Source: Melastoma dodecandrum (Eukaryota > Streptophyta > Magnoliopsida > Myrtales > Melastomataceae). Taken from it: a stretch of DNA of 64,000 bases. The DNA lies in contig JARUPY010000181.1 of NCBI GenBank assembly GCA_029817715.1, positions 1 to 64,000 of the forward strand. The letters run 5' to 3'. The notes beneath the pieces are model-generated. The model ran no database searches. It was not told where the DNA came from and saw only the letters and a program-made list of their open reading frames with translations. Shown piece by piece: positions 22,801 through 35,450 of this stretch. The position numbers were made by a program, and so were the translations under genes. Each line of letters starts with the position of its first letter. Within the stretch, counting starts at the first letter, position 1.

Positions 22801-25800
22801 TTCTACATTTGACATTCGGGTCCCTTTCGTTGCACAATGAGGAACCCCGCGCACAACTTACGCAAGGTTGTGCATCCCGCATGCTCCGAACCTTGGTGCT
22901 TCCGAACTTGCATTTTCCGAAGCCTAAATGATCCCCAAATGCTTCCCAAACTATTCAAAATTGGAGTTCTACATTTGACATTCGGGTCCCTTTCGTTGCA
23001 CAATGAGGAACCCCGCGCACAACTTACGCAAGGTTGTGCATCCCGCTTGCTCCGAACCTTGGTGCTTCCGAACATGCATTTTCCGAAGCCTAAATGATCC
23101 CCAAATGCTTCCCAAACTATTCAAAATTGGAGTTCTACATTTGACATTCGGGTCCCTTTCGTTGCACAATGAGGAACCCCGCGCACAACTTACGCAAGGT
23201 TGTGCATCCCGCATGCTCCGAACCTTGGTGCTTCCGAACTTGCATTTTCCGAAACCTAAATGATCCCCAAATGCTTCCCAAACTATTCAAAATTGGAGTT
23301 CTACATTTGACATTCGGGTCCCTTTCGTTGCACAATGAGGAACCCCGCGCACAACTTACGCAAGGTTGTGCATCCCGCATGCTCCGAACCTTGGTGCTTC
23401 CGAACTTGCATTTTCCGAAGCCTAAATGATCCCCAAATGCCTCCCAAACTATTCAAAATTGGAGTTCTACATTTGACATTCGGGTCCCTTTCGTTGCACA
23501 ATGAGGAACCCCGCGCACAACTTACGCAAGGTTGTGCATCCCGCATGCTCCGAACCTTGGTGCTTCCGAACTTGCATTTTCCGAAGCCTAAATGATCCCC
23601 AAATGCTTCCCACACTATTCAAAATTGGGGTTCTACATTTGACATTCGGGTCCCATTCGTTCCACAATGAGGAACCCCGCGCACAACTTACGCAAGGTTG
23701 TGCATCCCGCATGCTCCGAACCTTGGTGCTTCCGAACTTGCATTTTCTGAAGCCTAAATGATCCAGAAATGCTTCCCAAACTATTCAAAATTGGAGTTCT
23801 ACATTTGACATTCGGGTCCCTTTTGTTGCACAATGAGGAACCCCGCGCATAACTTACGCAAGGTTGTGCATCCCGCATGCTCCGAACCTTGGTGCTTCCG
23901 AACTTGCATTTTCCGAAGCCTAAATGATCCCCAAATGCTTCCCAAACTATTCAAAATTGGAGTTCTACATTTGACATTCGGGTCCCTTTCGTTGCACAAT
24001 GAGGAACCCCGCGCACAACTTACGCTAGGTTGTGCATCCCGCATGCTCCGAACCTTGGTGCTTCCGAAATTGCATTTTCCAATGCCTAAATGATCCCCAA
24101 ATGCTTCCCAAACTATTCAAAATTGGAGTTCTACATTTGACATTCGGGTCCCTTTCGTTGCACAATGAGGAACCCCGCGCACAACTTACGCAAGGTTGTG
24201 CATCCCGCATGCTCCGAACCTTGGTGCTTCCGAACTTGCATTTTCCGAAGCCTAAATGATCCCCAAATGCTTCCCAAACTATTCAAAATTGGAGTTCTAC
24301 ATTTGACATTCGGGTCCCTTTCGTTGCACAATGAGGAACCCCGCGCACAACTTACGCAAGGTTGTGCATCCCGCATGCTCCGAACCTTGGTGCTTCCGAA
24401 CTTGCATTTTTCGAAGCCTAAATGATCCCCAAATGCTTCCCAAACTATTCAAAATTGGAGTTCTACATTTGACATTCGGGTCCCTTTCGTTGCACAATGA
24501 GGAACCCCGCGCACAACTTACGCAAGGTTGTGCATCGCGCATGCTCCGAACCTTGGTGCTTCCAAACTTGCATTTTCCGAAGCCTAAATGATCCCCAAAT
24601 GCTTCCCAAACTATATAAAATTGGAGTTCTACATTTCACATTCGGGTCCCTTTCGTTGCAAAATGAGGAACCCCGCGCACAACTTACGCAAGGTTGTGCA
24701 TCCCGCATGCTCCGAACCTTGGTGCTTCCGAACTTGCATTTTCCGAAGCCTAAATGCTCCCCAAATGCTTCCCAAACTATTCAAAATTGGAGTTCTACAT
24801 TTGACATTCGGGTCCCTTTCGTTTGCACAATGTGGAACCCCGCGCACAACTTACGCAAGGTTGTGCATCCCGCATGCTCCGAACCTTGGGGCTTCCGAAC
24901 TTGCATTTTCGGAAGCCTAAATGATCTCCAAATGCTTCCCAAACTATTCAAAATTGGAGTTCTACATTTGACCTTCGGGTCCCTTTCGTTGCACAATGAG
25001 GAACCCCGCGCACAACTTACGCAAGGTTGTGCATCCCGCATGCTCCGAACCTTGGTGCTTCCGAACTTGCATTTTCCGAAGCCTAAATGATCCCCAAATG
25101 CTTCCCAAACTATTCAAAATTGGAGTTCTACATTTGACATTCGGGTCCCTTTCGTTGCACAATGAGGAACCCCGCGCACAACTTACGCAAGGTTGTGCAT
25201 CCCGCATGCTCCGAACCTTGGTGCTTCCGAACTTGCATTTTCCGAAGCCTAAATGATCCCCAAATGCTTCCCAAACTATTCAAAATTGGAGTTCTACATT
25301 TGACATTCGGGTCCCTTTCGTTGCACAATGAGGAACCCCGCGCACAACTTACGCAAGGTTGTGCATCCCGCATGCTCCGAACCTTGGTGCTTCCGAACTT
25401 GCATTTTCCGAAGCCTAAATGATCCCCAAATGCTTCCCAAACTATTCAAAATTGGAGTTCTACATTTGACATTCTGGTCCATTTCGTTGCACAAGGAGGA
25501 ACCCCGCGCACAACTTAGGCTAGGTTGTGCATCCCGCATGCTCCGTACCTTGGTGCTTCCGAACTTGCATTTTCCGAAGCCTAAATGATCCCCAAATGCT
25601 TCCCAAACTATTCAAAATTGGAGTTCTACATTTGACATTCGGGTCCCTTTCGTTTGCACAATGAGGAACCCCGCGCACAACTTACGCAAGGTTGTGCATC
25701 CCGCATGCTCCGTACCTTGGTGCTTCCGAACTTGCATTTTCCGAAGCCTAAATGATCCCCAAATGCTTCCCAAACTATTCAAAATTGGAGTTCTACATTT

Positions 25801-26639
25801 GACATTCGGGTCCCTTTCGTTGCACAATGAGGAACCCCGCGCACAACTTACGCAAGGTTGTGCATCCCGCATGCTCCGAACCTTGGTGCTTCCGAACTTG
25901 CATTTTCCGAAGCCTAAATGATCCCCAAATGCTTCCCAAACTATTCAAAATTGGAGTTCTACATTTGACATTCGGGTCCCTTTCGTTTGCACAAGGAGGA
26001 ACCCCGCGCACAACTTACGCAAGGTTGTGCATCCCGCATGCTCCGAACCTTGATGCTTCCGAACTTGCATTTTCCGAAGCCTAAATGATCCCCAAATGCT
26101 TCCCAAACTATTCAAAATTGGAGTTCTACATTTGACATTCGGGTCCCTTTCGTTTGCACTAGGAGGAACCCCGCGCACAACTTAGGCTAGGTTGTGCATC
26201 CCGCATGCTCCGTACCTTGGTGCTACCGAACTTGCATTTTCCGAAGCCTAAATGATCCCCCAATGCTTCCCAAACTATTCAAAGTTGGAGTTCTACATTT
26301 GACATTCGGGTCCCTTTCGTTTGCACAATGAGGAACCCCGCGCACAACTTACGCAAGGTTGTGCATCCCGCATGCTCCGAACCTTGGTGCTTCCGAACTT
26401 GCATTTTCCGAAGCCTAAATGATCCCCAAATGCTTCCCAAACTATTCAAAATTGGAGTTCTACATTTGACATTCGGGTCCCTTTCGTTTGCACAAGGAGG
26501 AACCCCGCGCACAACTTACGCAAGGTTGTGCATCCCGCATGCTCCGAACCTTGGTGCTTCCGAACTTGCATTTTTCGAAGCCTAAATGATCCCCAAATGC
26601 TTCCCAAACTATTCAAAATTGGAGTTCTACATTTGACAT

Positions 26640-28500
26640 TCGGGTCCCTTTCGTTTGCACAATGAGGAACCCCGCGCACAACTTACGCAAGGTTGTGCAT
26701 CCCGCATGCTCCGAACCTTGGTGCTTCCGAACTTGCATTTTCCGAAGCCTAAATGATCCCCAAATGCTTCCCAAACTATTCAAAATTGGAGTTCTACATT
26801 TGACATTCGGGTCCCTTTCGTTTGCACAAGGAGGAACCCCGCGCACAACTTACGCAAGGTTGTGCATCCCGCATGCTCCGTACCTTGGTGCTTCCGAACT
26901 TGCATTTTCCGAAGCCTAAATGATCCCCAAATGCTTCCCAAACTATTCAAAATTGGAGTTCTACATTTGACATTCGGGTCCCTTTCGTTTGCACAATGAG
27001 GAACCCCGCGCACAACTTACGCAAGGTTGTGCATCCCGCATGCTCCGTACCTTGGTGCTTCCGAACTTGCATTTTCCGAAGCCTAAATGATCCCCAAATG
27101 CTTCCCAAACTATTCAAAATTGGAGTTCTACATTTGACATTCGGGTCCCTTTCGTTTGCACAAGGAGGAACCCCGCGCACAACTTACGCAAGGTTGTGCA
27201 TCCCGCATGCTCCGTACCTTGGTGCTTCCGAACTTGCATTTTCCGAAGCCTAAATGATCCCCAAAAGCTTCCCAAACTATTCAAAATTGGAGTTCTACAT
27301 TTGACATTCGGGTCCCTTTCGTTTGCACAAGGAGGAACCCCGCGCACAACTTACGCAAGGTTGTGCATCCCGCATGCTCCGAACCTTGGTGCTTCCGAAC
27401 TTGCATTTTCCGAAGCCTAAATGATCCCCAAATGCTTCCCAAACTATTCAAAATTGGAGTTCTACATTTGACATTCGGGTCCCTTTCGTTGCACAATGAG
27501 GAACCCCGCGCACAACTTACGCAAGGTTGTGCATCCCGCATGCTCCGAACCTTGGTGCTTCCGAACTTGCATTTTCCGAAGCCTAAATGATCCCCAAATG
27601 CTTCCCAAACTATTCAAAATTGGAGTTCTACATTTGACATTCGGGTCCCTTTCGTTTGCACAATGAGGAACCCCGCGCACAACTTACGCAAGGTTGTGCA
27701 TCCCGCATGCTCCGAACCTTGGTGCTTCCGAACTTGCATTTTCCGAAGCCTAAATGATCCCCAAATGCTTCCCAAACTATTCAAAATTGGAGTTCTACAT
27801 TTGACATTCGGGTCCCTTTCGTTTGCACAAGGAGGAACCCCGCGCACAACTTACGCAAGGTTGTGCATCCCGCATGCTCCGTACCTTGATGCTTCCGAAC
27901 TTGCATTTTCCGAAGCCTAAATGATCTCCAAATGCTTCCCAAACTATTCAAAATTGGAGTTCTACATTTGACATTCGGGTCCCTTTCGTTTGCACAATGA
28001 GGAACCCCGCGCACAACTTACGCAAGGTTGTGCATCCCGCATGCTCCGTACCTTGGTGCTTCCGAACTTGCATTTTCCGAAGCCTAAATGATCCCCAAAT
28101 GCTTCCCAAACTATTCAAAATTGGAGTTCTACATTTGACATTCGGGTCCCTTTCGTTTGCACAAGGAGGAACCCCGCGCACAACTTACGCAAGGTTGTGC
28201 ATCCCGCATGCTCCGAACCTTGGTGCTTCCGAACTTGCATTTTCCGAAGCCTAAATGATCCCCAAATGCTTCCCAAACTATTCAAAATTGGAGTTCTACA
28301 TTTGACATTCGGGTCCCTTTCGTTTGCACAAGGAGGAACCCCGCGCACAACTTATGCAAGGTTGTGCATCCCGCATGCTCCGTACCTTGGTGCTTCCGAA
28401 CTTGCATTTTCCGAAGCCTAAATGATCCCCAAATGCTTCCCAAACTATTCAAAATTGGAGTTCTACATTTGACATTCGGGTCCCTTTCGTTTGCACAATG
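26640..28500 (+). repeat. Tentative six-unit higher-order repeat, about 1001 bp
   Basis: Taking each unit as CACAATG (T) or CACAAGG (G), the order from about 26660 is T G T G G T, then T G T G G T again from about 27663. Matching positions are offset by 1001 bp (26662 to 27663, 26996 to 27997). In both halves the sixth-unit position differs in other details, and the CCGTACC/CCGAACC state matches in only some units, so the two copies have diverged or the pattern is partly chance. Confidence 0.5.
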
Positions 28501-28905
28501 AGGAACCCCGCGCACAACTTACGCAAGGTTGTGCATCCCGCATGCTCCGAACCTTGGTGCTTCCGAACTTGCATTTTCCGAAGCCTAAATGATCCCCAAA
28601 TGCTTCCCAAACTATTCAAAATTGGAGTTCTACATTTGACATTAGGGACCCTTTCGTTGCACAAGGAGGAACCCCGCGCACAACTTAGGCTAGGTTGTGC
28701 ATCCCGCATGCTCCGTACCTTGGTGTTTCCGAACTTGCATTTTCCGAAGCCTAAATGATCCCCAAATGCTTCCCAAACTATTCAAAATTGGAGTTCTACA
28801 TTTGACATTCGGGTCCCTTTCGTTGCACAATGAGGAACCCCCGCGCACAACTTATGCAAGGCTGTGCATACCCGCATGCTCCGAACCTTGGAGCTTCCGA
28901 ACTTG

Positions 28906-28929
28906 CATTTTCCGAACCATTTTCCGAAG
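28906..28929 (+). repeat. 12-bp tandem duplication inside one unit
   Basis: CATTTTCCGAAC at 28906-28917 is followed directly by CATTTTCCGAAG at 28918-28929, where other units have a single copy. The result is a unit 12 bp longer. Replication slippage is the simplest cause. Confidence 0.85.
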
Positions 28930-31699
28930 CCTAAATGATCTCCAAATGCATCCCAAACTATTCAAAATTGGAGTTCTACATTTGACATTCGGGTCCCTTT
29001 CGTTTGCACAAGGAGGAACCCCGCGCACAACTTACGCAAGGTTGTGCATCCCGCATGCTCCGAACCTTGATGCTTTCGAACTTGCATTTTCCGAAGCCTA
29101 AATGACCCCCAAATGCTTCCCAAACTATTCAAAATTGGAGTTCTACATTTGACATTCGGGTCCCTTTCGTTTGCATAAGGAGGAACCCCGCGCACAACTT
29201 ATGCAAGGTTGTGCATCCCGCATGCTCCGTACCTTGATACTTCCGAACTTGCATTTTCCGAAGCCTAAATGATCCCCAAATGCTTCCCAAACTATTCAAA
29301 ATTGGAGTTCTACATTTGACATTCGGGTCCCTTTCGTTGCACAATGAGGAACCCCGCGCACAACTTACGCAAGGTTGTGCATCCCGCATGCTCCGTACCT
29401 TGGTGCTTCCGAACTTGCATTTTCCGAAGCCTAAATGATCCCCAAATGCTTCCCAAACTATTCAAAATTGGAGTTCTACATTTGACATTCGGGTCCCTTT
29501 CGTTTGCACAAGGAGGAACCCCGCGCACAACTTATGCAAGGTTGTGCATCCCGCATGCTCCGAACCTTGGTGCTTCCGAACTTGCATTTTCCGAAGCCTA
29601 AATGATCCCCAAATGCTTCCCAAACTATTCTAAATTGGAGTTCTACATTTGACATTCGGGTCCCTTTCGTTTGCACAATGTGGAACCCCGCGCACAACTT
29701 ACGCAAGGTTGTGCATCCCGCATGCTCCGAACCTTGGTGCTTCCCGAACTTTGCATTTTCCGAAGTCTAAATAATCTCCAAATGCTTCCCAAACTATTCA
29801 AATTTGGAATTCTAATTTTGACATTCGGGTCCCTTTCGTTTGTACAAGGAGGAACCCCGCGCACAACATACGCAAGGTTGTGCATCCCGCATGCTCCGAA
29901 CCATTGATTCTTCCGAACTTGCATTTTCCGAAGCCTAAATGATCCCCAAATGCTTCCCAAACTATTCAAAATTGGAGTTCTACATTTGACATTCGGGTCC
30001 CTTTCGTTGCACAATGAGGAACCCCGCGAACAACTCACCCAAGGTTGTGCATACCGCATGCTCCGAACCTTGGTGCTTCCGAACTTGCATTTTCCGAAGC
30101 CTAAATGATCTCCAAATGCTTCCCAAACTATTCAAAATTGGAGTTCTACATTTGACATTCGGGTCCCTTTCGTTGCACAATGAGGAACCCCGCGCACAAC
30201 TTACGCAAGGTTGTGCATCCCGCATGCTCCGAACGTTGATGCTTCCGAACTTGCATTTTCCGAAGCCTAAATGATCCCCAAATGCTTCCCAAACAATTCA
30301 AAATTGGAGTTCTACATTTGACATTCGGGTCCCTTTCGTTTGCACAATGAGGAACCCCGCGCACAACTTACGCAAGGTTGTGCATCCCGCATGCTCCGTA
30401 CCTTGGTGCTTCCGAACTTGCATTTTTCGAAGCCTAAATGATCCCCAAATGCTTCCCAAACTATTCAAAATTGGAGTTCTACATTTGACATTCGGGTCCC
30501 TTTCGTTTGCACAAGGAGGAACCCCGCGCACAACTTATGCAAGGTTGTGCATCCCGAATGCATCATACCATGGTGCTTCCGAACTTGCATTTTCCGTCGA
30601 CAAAATGATCCCCAAATGCTTCCCAAACTACTCAAAATTGGAGTTCTACATTTGACATTCGGGTCCCTTTCGTTTGCACAATGAGGAACCCCGCGCACAA
30701 CTTACGCAAGGTTGTGCATCCCGCATGCTCCGAACCTTGGTGCTTCCGAACTTGCATTTTCCGAAGCCTAAATGATCCCCAAATGCTTCCCAAACTATTC
30801 AAAATTGGAGTTCTACATTTGACATTCGGGTCCCTTTCGTTGCACAAGGAGGAACCCCGCGCACAACTTACGCAAGGTTGTGCATCCCGCATGCTCCGAA
30901 CCTTGGTGCTTCCGAACTTGCATTTTCCGAAGCCTAAATGATCTCCAAATGCTTCCCAAACTATTCAAAATTGGAGTTCTACATTTGACATTCGGGTCCC
31001 TTTCGTTGCACAAGGAGGAACCCCGCGCACAACTTACGCAAGGTTGTGCATCCCGCATGCTCCGAACCTTGGTGCTTCCGAACTTGCATTTTCCGAAGCC
31101 TAAATGATCCCCAAATGCTTCCCAAACTATTCAAAATTGGAGTTCTACATTTGACATTCGGGTCCCTTTCGTTTGCACAAGGAGGAACCCCGCGCACAAC
31201 TTACGCAAGGTTGTGCTTCCCGCATGCTCCGAACCTTGATGCTTCCGAACTTGCATTTTCCGAAGCCTAAATGATCCCCAAATGCTTCCCAAACTATTCA
31301 AAATTGGAGTTCTACATTTGACATTCGGGTCCCTTTCGTTGCACAATGAGGAACCCCGCGCACTTATTAGGCTAGGTTGTGCATCCCGCATGCTCCGTAC
31401 CTTGGTGCTTCCGAACTTGCATTTTCCGAAGCCTAAATGATCCCCAAATGCTTCCCAAACTATTCAAAATTGGAGTTCTACATTTGACATTCGGGTCCCT
31501 TTCGTTGCACAATGAGGAACCCCGCGCACAACTTACGCAAGGTTGTGCATCCCGCATGCTCCGTACCTTGGTGCTTCCGAACTTGCATTTTCCGAAGCCT
31601 AAATGATCCCCAAATGCTTCCCAAACTATTCAAAATTGGAGTTCTACATTTGACATTCGGGTCCCTTTCGTTTGCACAAGGAGGAACCCCGCGCACAAC

Positions 31700-33520
31700 T
31701 TATACAAGGTTGTGCATCCCGCATGCTTCCGAACCTTGTCGCTTCCGATCTTGCATTTTCCGAAGCCTAAATGATCCCCAAATGCTTCCCAAACTATTCA
31801 AAATTGGAGTTCTACATTTGACATTCGGGTCCCTTTCGTTTGCACAAGGAGGAAGCCCGCGCACAACTTACGCATGGTTGTGCATCCCGCATGCTCCGAA
31901 CCTTGGTGCTTCCGAACTTGCATTTTCCGAAGCCTAAATGATCCCCAAATGCTTCCCAAACTATTCAAAATTGGGTTTCTACATTTGACATTTAGGAGGG
32001 TTCCCTTTCTGTATGCCACAAGGAAAGGAAACCCCGCGCACAACTTCACGCAAGGTTGTGCCCATCCCGCATGCTTTACAACGATACAGCCTTGTGTGCC
32101 ATTCCGAACTTTGCATCTATCCTGAAGCCTAAATTGCATCCTCAAATGCTTCCCGAAAACTAATCCAAAATTGGAGAGTTCTACATTTGACATTCGTGTC
32201 CCTTTCAGATTTGCCAACAATGAGGAACCCCGCTGCACAACAATCACGCAATGGTTGATGCATTACCCGCAATAGCTCCGAACATTGGTGCTTCCAGAAC
32301 TTGGCATTTTACCGAAAGCGTAAATGATCCCCAAATGCTTCCGCCAAACTATTCAAAATTGGAGTTCTACATTTGACATTCGGGTCCCTTTCGATTGCAC
32401 AAGGCAGCCGAACCCCGCGCACAACCTTACGCAATAAGTTTTTATCATACCTGCAATCCCGCAATTGCTCCGACGGTTTACCATGGTGCATCCGAACACA
32501 TGACATTTTCCAGTAGCACTAAATTGCATCCCCAAATGCATTACCCAATACTATTCAATAATTGGAGTTATCCATTACATTTGACCAAATTCCTGGGTCC
32601 CTTTCGATTGCACAAGGAGCGAAACCCCGCGCTACAACTCACGCATGGCTTGTGCATCCCTGCATGCCCCATTCGAACCTTGGTGCCTTCCTGAACTTGC
32701 ATTTTCCGAAGCCGCTAAATGAATCTCCCAAGATAGACTTCCAAAACTTATTCGAAAATTGGAGTATCTAAACATTTGACATTCCAGGATCCCGTATCGT
32801 TGGCAACAATGAGATACCCCGCGCACAACTTAAGCCGGACAAGGTTCTGTGCATCCCCGCAATGCTCCCGTTCACTTGCGTCGCCTTTGCCAGGAACATT
32901 CTTGCATTTTCCGCCAAAGCCCTAGAATGATCCCCAATAGCTTCCCAAACTATTCATAAATTGGAGTTCTTACATTTGACATTCGGAGTCCCTTTCGTTT
33001 TGCACAATGAGCGAACCACGGCGCCACAACTTACGCAAGGTTGTGCATGCCCGCATGCCTGACCGTACTCCCCACCCACCCCCCCCCCCCCCCCCCCCCC
33101 CCCATCACCCCATAGATGCTTTTCCGAACTTGACATTTCTCACGAAGCCCTTAAATGATCCCCAGAATGCTTCCCGAACTATTCAAAATTTGGAGTTTCC
33201 TAACATTTGTGACATTTTCGCGTTGTCCCCTTTCGTTGCAAGCAATGAGGCAACACCTGAGCACACACAACTATACGCAAGTTTGTGACACTCCCGCATA
33301 TGCTCCCGAACCTTGGTGCTTTCCGATAATCTTGCATTTTTCCCTAGCCTGAATGATCCCCAAATGCTTCTTTTACCAAAACCTATTCAAAATTGGAGTT
33401 CATGACATTTGACATTCGTGTCCCTTTCGTTGCCATCAAGCAGGTCAACCCCGCGGCCACAAGCTTACGCCAAGGTTGTGCATCCGAACGCATGCTCCGT
33501 TCCTTGACGCTTCCGAACTT
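31700..33520 (+). repeat. Degraded satellite segment, insertion-dominated
   Basis: The unit can still be followed (GACATTCG, CCCAAATGC and CAAAATTGGAG recur) but single-base insertions occur every few bases, for example around 31990-32060, 32200-32300 and 32560-32920. Clean array stands on both sides. This pattern resembles raw single-molecule read error more than ageing, which would give mostly substitutions. I see no gene or inserted element in it. Confidence 0.85.
33079..33103 (+). repeat. Run of 25 C
   Basis: An uninterrupted run of 25 C, preceded by CCCCACCCA-type sequence, replaces the usual TCCGAACCTTGGTGC part of a unit. On the minus strand it is a G-run able in principle to form a G-quadruplex. 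Its place inside the degraded segment makes an assembly or base-calling artefact likely. Confidence 0.85.
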
Positions 33521-35140
33521 GCATTTTCCGAAGCCTAAATGATCCCCAAATGCTTCCCAAACTATTCAAAATTGGAGTTCTACATTTGACATTCGGGTCC
33601 CTTTCGTTGCACAATGAGGAACCCCACGCACAACTTACGCAAGGTTGTGCATCCCGCATGCTCCGAACCTTGGTGCTTCCGAACTTGCATTTTCCGAAGC
33701 CTAAATGATCCCCAAATGCTTCCCAAACTATTCAAAATTGGAGTTCTACATTTGACATTCGGGTCCCTTTCGTTGCAGAAGGAGGTACCCCGCGCACAGC
33801 TTACGCAAGGTTGTGCATCCCGCATGCTCCGAACCTTGGTGCTTCCGAACTTGCAGTTTCCGAAGCCAAAATTATCCCCAAATGCTACCCAAACTATTCA
33901 AAATTGGAGTTCTACATTTGACATTCGGGTCTCTTTCGTTGCACAAAGAGGAACCCCGCGCACAACTTAATAAAGCTTGTGCATCCCGCATGCTCCGTAC
34001 CTTGGTGCTTTCGAACTTGCATTTTCCGAAGCCTAAATGATCCCCAAATGCTTCCACAACTATCCAAAATTGGAGTTCTACATTTGACTTTCGGGTCCCT
34101 TTCGTTGCACAATGAGGAACCCCGCGCACAACTTACGCAAGGTTGTGCATCCCGCATGCTCCGAACCTTGGTGCTTCCGAACTTGCATTTTCCGAAGCCT
34201 AAATGATCTCCAAATGCTTCCCAAACTATTCAAAATTGGAGTTCTACATTTGACATTCGGGTCCATTTCGTTGCACAAGGAGGAACCCCGCGCACAACTT
34301 ACGCAAGGTTGTGCATCCCGCATGCTCCGAACCTTGATGCTTCCGAACTTGCATTTTCCGAAGCCTAAATGATCCCCAAATGCTTCCCAAACTATTCAAA
34401 ATTGGAGTTCTACATTTGACATTCGGGTCCCTTTCGTTGCACAAGGAGGAACCCCGCGCACAACTTATGCAAAGTTGTGCATCCCGCATGCTCCGTACCT
34501 TGGTGCTTCCGAACTTGCATTTTTCTAAGCCTAAATGATCCCCAAATGCTTCCCAAACTATTCAAAATTGGAGTTCTACATTTGACATTCGGGTCCCTTT
34601 CGTTGCACAATGAGGAACCCCGCGCACAACTTACGCAAGGTTGTGCATCCCGCATGCTCCGAACCTTGGTGCTTCCGAACTTGCATTTTCCGAAGCCTAA
34701 ATGATCTCCAAATGCTTCCCAAACTATTTTAAATTGGAGTTCTACATTTGACATTCGGGTCCCTTTCGTTTGCACATGGAGGAACCCCGCGCACAACTTA
34801 AGCAAGGTTGTGCATCCCGCATGCTCCGAAACCTTGGTGCTTCCGAACTTGCATTTTCCGAAGCCTAAATGATCTCCAAATGCGTCCCAAACTATTCAAA
34901 ATTGGGGTTCTACATTTGACATTCGGGTCCCTTTTCGTTGCACAAGGAGGAACCCCGCGCACAACTTACGCAAGGTTGTGCATCCCGCATGCTCCGAACC
35001 TTGATGCTTCCGAACTTGCATTTTCGAAAGCCTAAATGATCCCCAAATGCTTTCGAAACTATTCAAAATTGAAGTTCTACATTTGACATTCGGGTCCCTT
35101 TCGTTTGCACAATGAGGAACCCCGCGCACAACTTACACAT
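33520..35140 (+). repeat. Mixed satellite units between two degraded patches
   Basis: Mostly clean 166-bp units mixing CACAATG and CACAAGG types and a few CGTTTGCAC copies (near 34769 and 35102). Uncommon variants include GGAGGTACCCC with CACAGCTTACG (33783-33803) and CTTAATAAAGCTTGTGC (33967). It seems intermediate between the two subfamilies. Confidence 0.75.
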
Positions 35141-35450
35141 GGTTGTGCATCCCGCATGCCTCCGTAACTTGGAGTGTCTTCCGAAGACTTGCATTTTCCT
35201 GAAGCCTAAATGATCCCCAAATGCTTCCCAATACTATTCAAAAATTTGGAGTTCTGTTACATTTGACATTCGTGTCCCTTTCGTTTGCATCAATTAGGAA
35301 CCCCCGGGGAGGGGGGAGCGCACAACATACGCAAGTTTGTGCATCCCGCATGCTCCGTACCTTGATGCTTCCGAAACATGCATTTAATCCGAAGACTAAA
35401 TGATCTCCAAATGCCTTCCCAAACTATTCAACATTGTGTTTTCTACATTT
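35140..35450 (+). repeat. Short degraded patch with a G-rich insertion
   Basis: Units here carry scattered insertions (for example near 35165-35200 and 35230-35260). At about 35300-35319 the normal CCCCGCGCAC is replaced by a C-run followed by GGGGAGGGGGGAG. Clean array restarts at about 35450 with the rare ATTAGGGTACC variant. Confidence 0.75.

Larger units (their letters stand above)
6600..25490 (+). repeat. Homogeneous 166-bp satellite block
   Basis: Landmarks recur at exactly 166 bp for long stretches, for example successive ATGAGG at 7399, 7565 and 7731. Neighbouring units differ mainly at a few recurring sites. Rare length changes include a 2-base loss near 18350 and a single 167-bp unit near 24821. 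Nearly all units keep the CENP-B-box-like motif; broken copies are isolated, for example near 10932 (GGTTCGTACC), 15087 (CCGTACC) and 24537 (TCGCGCATG). Confidence 0.92.
25490..31700 (+). repeat. 167-bp satellite subfamily
   Basis: Most units here have CGTTTGCAC instead of CGTTGCAC, giving a 167-bp period (for example 26279, 26446, 26613 and 26780 for the same landmark). Units with CACAATGAGG and CACAAGGAGG tend to alternate. Many units also carry CTCCGTACC in place of CTCCGAACC, which breaks the CENP-B-box-like motif. CTTAGGCTAGG next to CCGTACC is a further linked marker (25517, 26182, 28687, 31369). The start is fairly sharp near 25490-25650; the end merges into degraded sequence at 31.7 kb. 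Confidence 0.88.

Noticed and set aside
24497..25090. Longest frame in the window (197 codons) as a possible gene
   Set aside because: It is the usual satellite frame read through because a TGATCC stop became TGCTCC near 24751 and a one-base insertion near 24821 changed the phase. The protein is only repeat sequence.
33079..33103. Telomere-like or functional G-quadruplex repeat
   Set aside because: It is a plain homopolymer with no TTAGGG- or TTTAGGG-type unit, in a stretch that looks like raw read error.
31700..33520. Inserted transposon in the degraded segment
   Set aside because: Satellite landmarks continue through it at roughly the usual spacing; no terminal repeats, coding remnants or target-site duplications are seen.
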